A DNA stretch of 8,514 bases from Deltaproteobacteria bacterium (GTDB lineage: Bacteria; Desulfobacterota; Syntrophobacteria; BM002), in NCBI GenBank assembly GCA_020350905.1, contig CP070843.1, forward strand, positions 440,755-449,268. The letters are read 5' to 3'. Position 1 is the first letter of the stretch. The number at the start of each line of letters is the position of its first letter. Below, in pieces: positions 7,136-8,514 of the stretch. Position numbers and translations under genes: made by a program. The notes below the pieces were generated by a model. It saw only the letters and a list, made by a program, of their open reading frames with translations, had not been told where the DNA came from and ran no database searches.

Positions 7136-7345
7136 TCCACCACCTAGTACGGTAACAGCAAAGAGCGTAGACCAGGTTTTCTAAACTAGGAGATAGAAGT
7201 CAGTAACCAGTAGCTAAGGACGGAATGAGGTGATTCTCCTGGATTCTTAATTCTGACTACCTGTCCTGAGCCTGTCGAAGGACTGACTTCTCATTCCTCT
7301 GTTTTTCCCTCTGCCCTGAGCGCTATGCACTTTGCCTTGAGGACA
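7136..7345. other. Gap between the two LUD genes
   Basis: These 210 bases hold a 97-bp block bounded by inverted repeats (7195-7291) and the ribosome binding site of the fusion gene (AGGTGG, 7140-7145). The gap is wide for a tight operon. I see no T-tailed hairpin that would stop minus-strand transcription, so read-through from the LutC-like gene is plausible. Confidence 0.5.
7195..7291. repeat. Small element bounded by 10-bp inverted repeats
   Basis: AGAAGTCAGT (7195-7204) and ACTGACTTCT (7282-7291) are perfect inverted repeats around a 77-base core. The core holds a GTCCT...AGGAC hairpin (7263-7283) around TGAGCCTGTCGA, a sequence resembling a dispersed repeat found in many bacterial genomes. 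The block looks like a miniature non-coding element inserted between the two LUD genes. No target-site duplication is evident to me, so the mobile nature is unproven. Confidence 0.45.
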
Positions 7346-7828
7346 TTACATGTCCTCGACAATGATGACCTGCATCTCCCGGGGGCCGTGCACGCCTATG
7401 GTGAGGACTCGCTCAATGTCCGCCGTTCTGCTCGCCCCGGTTATGAAGGCGATGTAGCCATTTTCTTTCCTTGAGCGCTCTTCCAGGAAATCCACAACAT
7501 CTTCTAATTTTTCTTTGACCCGTGAACCTTCCACCAGGACGGTGAGTTTTTCCGCCAGACAGGTTGCCAGCCGAAGTTTTTCGTCTGCGCTGTCAAGTAC
7601 CACCGTCCCGGTTTCAGCGATGGCGTAGTCGGCCTCAACAACTGCTTCATTTATCCCTTTTTCGTCAATGTCTGGCTGTAGCGGTTCCAGTCCGAAACGG
7701 TGGGCTTTGACGTAGCGCTTTTGTGCCGTTCCTTTTCCCACCTCCTCCTCGATCTCCGCTGCCGGTATGATTGTGTTTACGTTTCCCACGAGTTCGCTAT
7801 AAGCAACAAAGCGGTCTATACGGTCCAT
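7346..7828 (-). CDS. lutC: LUD domain protein, LutC/LldG family
   Basis: The 160-residue protein is the C-terminal core of a LUD domain. ADYAIAETGTVVL at 66-78 and the hallmark SRTADIERVLTIGVHGPREM at 133-152 match LutC/YkgG/LldG proteins. These are cytoplasmic partners of LutA and LutB in L-lactate use. An ATG at 7834 is also in frame, but the purine run GGGGGAG (7835-7841) touches it, whereas the ATG at 7828 has a six-base spacing, so I chose 7828. The protein is shorter than typical LutC (about 200 or more residues) and lacks the N-terminal extension; it has no cysteine cluster. It is upstream of the LldE/F fusion on the same strand, as expected for a lutC-lutBA unit. The 80-bp repeat begins 29 bases upstream of this start, so any promoter must lie within or beyond the repeat. 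Its activity on lactate is inferred. Confidence 0.88.
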   Translation of the reverse strand: MDRIDRFVAYSELVGNVNTIIPAAEIEEEVGKGTAQKRYVKAHRFGLEPLQPDIDEKGINEAVVEADYAIAETGTVVLDSADEKLRLATCLAEKLTVLVEGSRVKEKLEDVVDFLEERSRKENGYIAFITGASRTADIERVLTIGVHGPREMQVIIVEDM

Positions 7829-7856
7829 GCCCATCTCCCCCTGAAAGAGGTAATCA

Positions 7857-7936
7857 AGTTATAAAATCGCTCCGCGATTTTATATGACGTCCGCCGCTGG
7901 CGGATTCAAAAAAGGAAATTCCTATACGATCGAGTT
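7857..7936 (+). repeat. 80-bp dispersed hairpin repeat, right copy
   Basis: This is the inverted partner of 1119-1198. Here the first hairpin is a perfect 11-bp stem (TATAAAATCGC-TCC-GCGATTTTATA, 7860-7884) and the second (7889-7905) ends in a G-T pair. AGGAA-A-TTCCT (7913-7923) and CGATCG follow. The copy lies 16 bases beyond the Shine-Dalgarno run of the LutC-like gene, so it would be in the leader or promoter region of that unit. Confidence 0.85.
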
Positions 7937-8113
7937 GATGATTGTAATGGATGCGTCTATGCGATGGGGAGCAGGATAGGAGAAATCACTCTAGCGTGTC
8001 AATACATTAACCGTTTGGGAGCAGACGTCGGTGAGTGGAGTGGATGTGGAAATTGGACGTGGCAACCAGTCAAAATGGAGAGAGGATAGCGCCCCATGTT
8101 GACTGGGTCCGGA
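7937..8113. other. Intergenic region upstream of the LutC-like unit
   Basis: Together with the repeat, about 285 bases separate the LutC-like start from the TPR gene stop. I see no gene. CCAGTCAA (8066-8073) and TTGACTGG (8099-8106), with an inner TGG/CCA pair (8076-8078 and 8094-8096), can form an imperfect hairpin just after the TPR gene stop. It has no T tract on the minus strand and is at best a weak transcript end. Confidence 0.4.
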
Positions 8114-8514
8114 TTATGGGACCTGGGTTTCTTCTTCTATCAGCCTTTTGAGATTTATGGCGCTGGTCGAGGTGTCGTAGGAATCTATGTTCCGCTCCAT
8201 GGCCTTTTGGGCCGCAGCCATGTCATCCAGCAAGTAATACAGCGCCGCCAGCATGAATGAGCCGCCCGGATCATTGCCAAAAAATTGCTCTGACTGTTCA
8301 TATCGTCCCTTTACCCGTTCCACCTTCGGTCGAAGTTTCCCGTCGATGGCCACGTACGGCAGGGCCTCTGGATTCTCTTGGAGAGCCCGGCGCATGGCCC
8401 TGATACCGTTGTCAAGTCGGCCTAACTCGGCTAAGGCCAGTGCGTACCCTACCTTCGGTGTGCCTTCGGTGGGATTGGCTTGTGCATAGTGGCCGAAGGC
8501 TTGCAGTGCTTCGG
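8114..8514 (-). CDS. TPR-repeat protein, C-terminal end (N-terminus beyond window)
   Basis: The frame is open from the right edge to the TAA at 8114-8116, giving 132 visible residues. The first methionine seen (8395) is internal because the frame and its repeat pattern continue upstream of it. The visible part holds the end of one tetratricopeptide repeat (ALQAFGHYAQANP), a full one (GYALALAELGRLDNGIRAMRRALQENP) given here only by its ends, GYALALAEL and RRALQENP, and a more degenerate one (SFMLAALYYLLDDMAAAQKA). TPRs build helical scaffolds for protein-protein contact; the partner cannot be told from this fragment. There is no membrane segment in the visible part. It is on the same strand as the LutC-like gene but about 285 bases upstream and separated by the 80-bp repeat, so it is probably a separate unit. 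Confidence 0.78.
   Translation of the reverse strand, partial: EALQAFGHYAQANPTEGTPKVGYALALAELGRLDNGIRAMRRALQENPEALPYVAIDGKLRPKVERVKGRYEQSEQFFGNDPGGSFMLAALYYLLDDMAAAQKAMERNIDSYDTSTSAINLKRLIEEETQVP

Noticed and set aside
1..8514. CRISPR arrays, tRNA or rRNA genes, transposase genes
   Set aside because: No regularly spaced direct repeats, no tRNA-like cloverleaf or rRNA sequence, and no transposase motif were recognised by eye.

Overview
The window looks like a chromosomal segment of an anaerobic, respiratory delta-proteobacterium (Desulfobacterota, sulfate-reducer or syntroph type). This is an inference from gene content: a large membrane-anchored multiheme c-type cytochrome, an LldE/LldF fusion protein with two 4Fe-4S motifs and two cysteine-rich CCG domains, a LutC/LldG partner, a single-domain response regulator and an FHA-cyclic-nucleotide-PilZ signalling protein. 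The species cannot be named from the sequence.

Layout. (1) 1-1088, minus strand: a partial FHA / cyclic-nucleotide-binding / PilZ protein, open to the left edge, with a GTG start; a conventional ATG-based scan misses it. (2) 1089-1601: an intergenic region with one copy of an 80-bp hairpin repeat (1119-1198) and a further small hairpin. (3) 1602-4129, plus strand: one multiheme cytochrome gene of about 842 codons, split by an apparent one-base deletion in an A5 run at 2637-2641. It has a signal peptide, 11 CxxCH motifs, one C-x5-CH motif and a C-terminal membrane anchor. A strong intrinsic terminator follows at 4201-4231. (4) 4486-4890, plus strand: a stand-alone receiver protein preceded by a sigma-54-like promoter at 4393-4408. 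(5) 5006-7135 and 7346-7828, minus strand: the LldE/F fusion and the LutC/LldG-like LUD protein, probably one transcription unit read lutC first. Their 210-bp gap holds a small element bounded by inverted repeats. (6) 7857-7936: the second, inverted copy of the 80-bp repeat (77 of 80 bases the same). (7) 8114-8514, minus strand: the C-terminal end of a TPR protein.

How the parts may work together (inference): the LUD/Fe-S proteins are relatives of the LutABC/LldEFG L-lactate oxidation system and would pass electrons from a 2-hydroxyacid towards the membrane. The cytochrome would carry electrons outside the cytoplasmic membrane. The receiver and the FHA-CNB-PilZ protein are regulatory, and no partner kinase, cyclase or lactate permease is present. 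The points most worth a second look are the three-input signalling protein, the 80-bp repeat whose two stem differences keep G-U pairing, the cytochrome frameshift with its C-x5-CH site, and the sigma-54-type site before the receiver gene.
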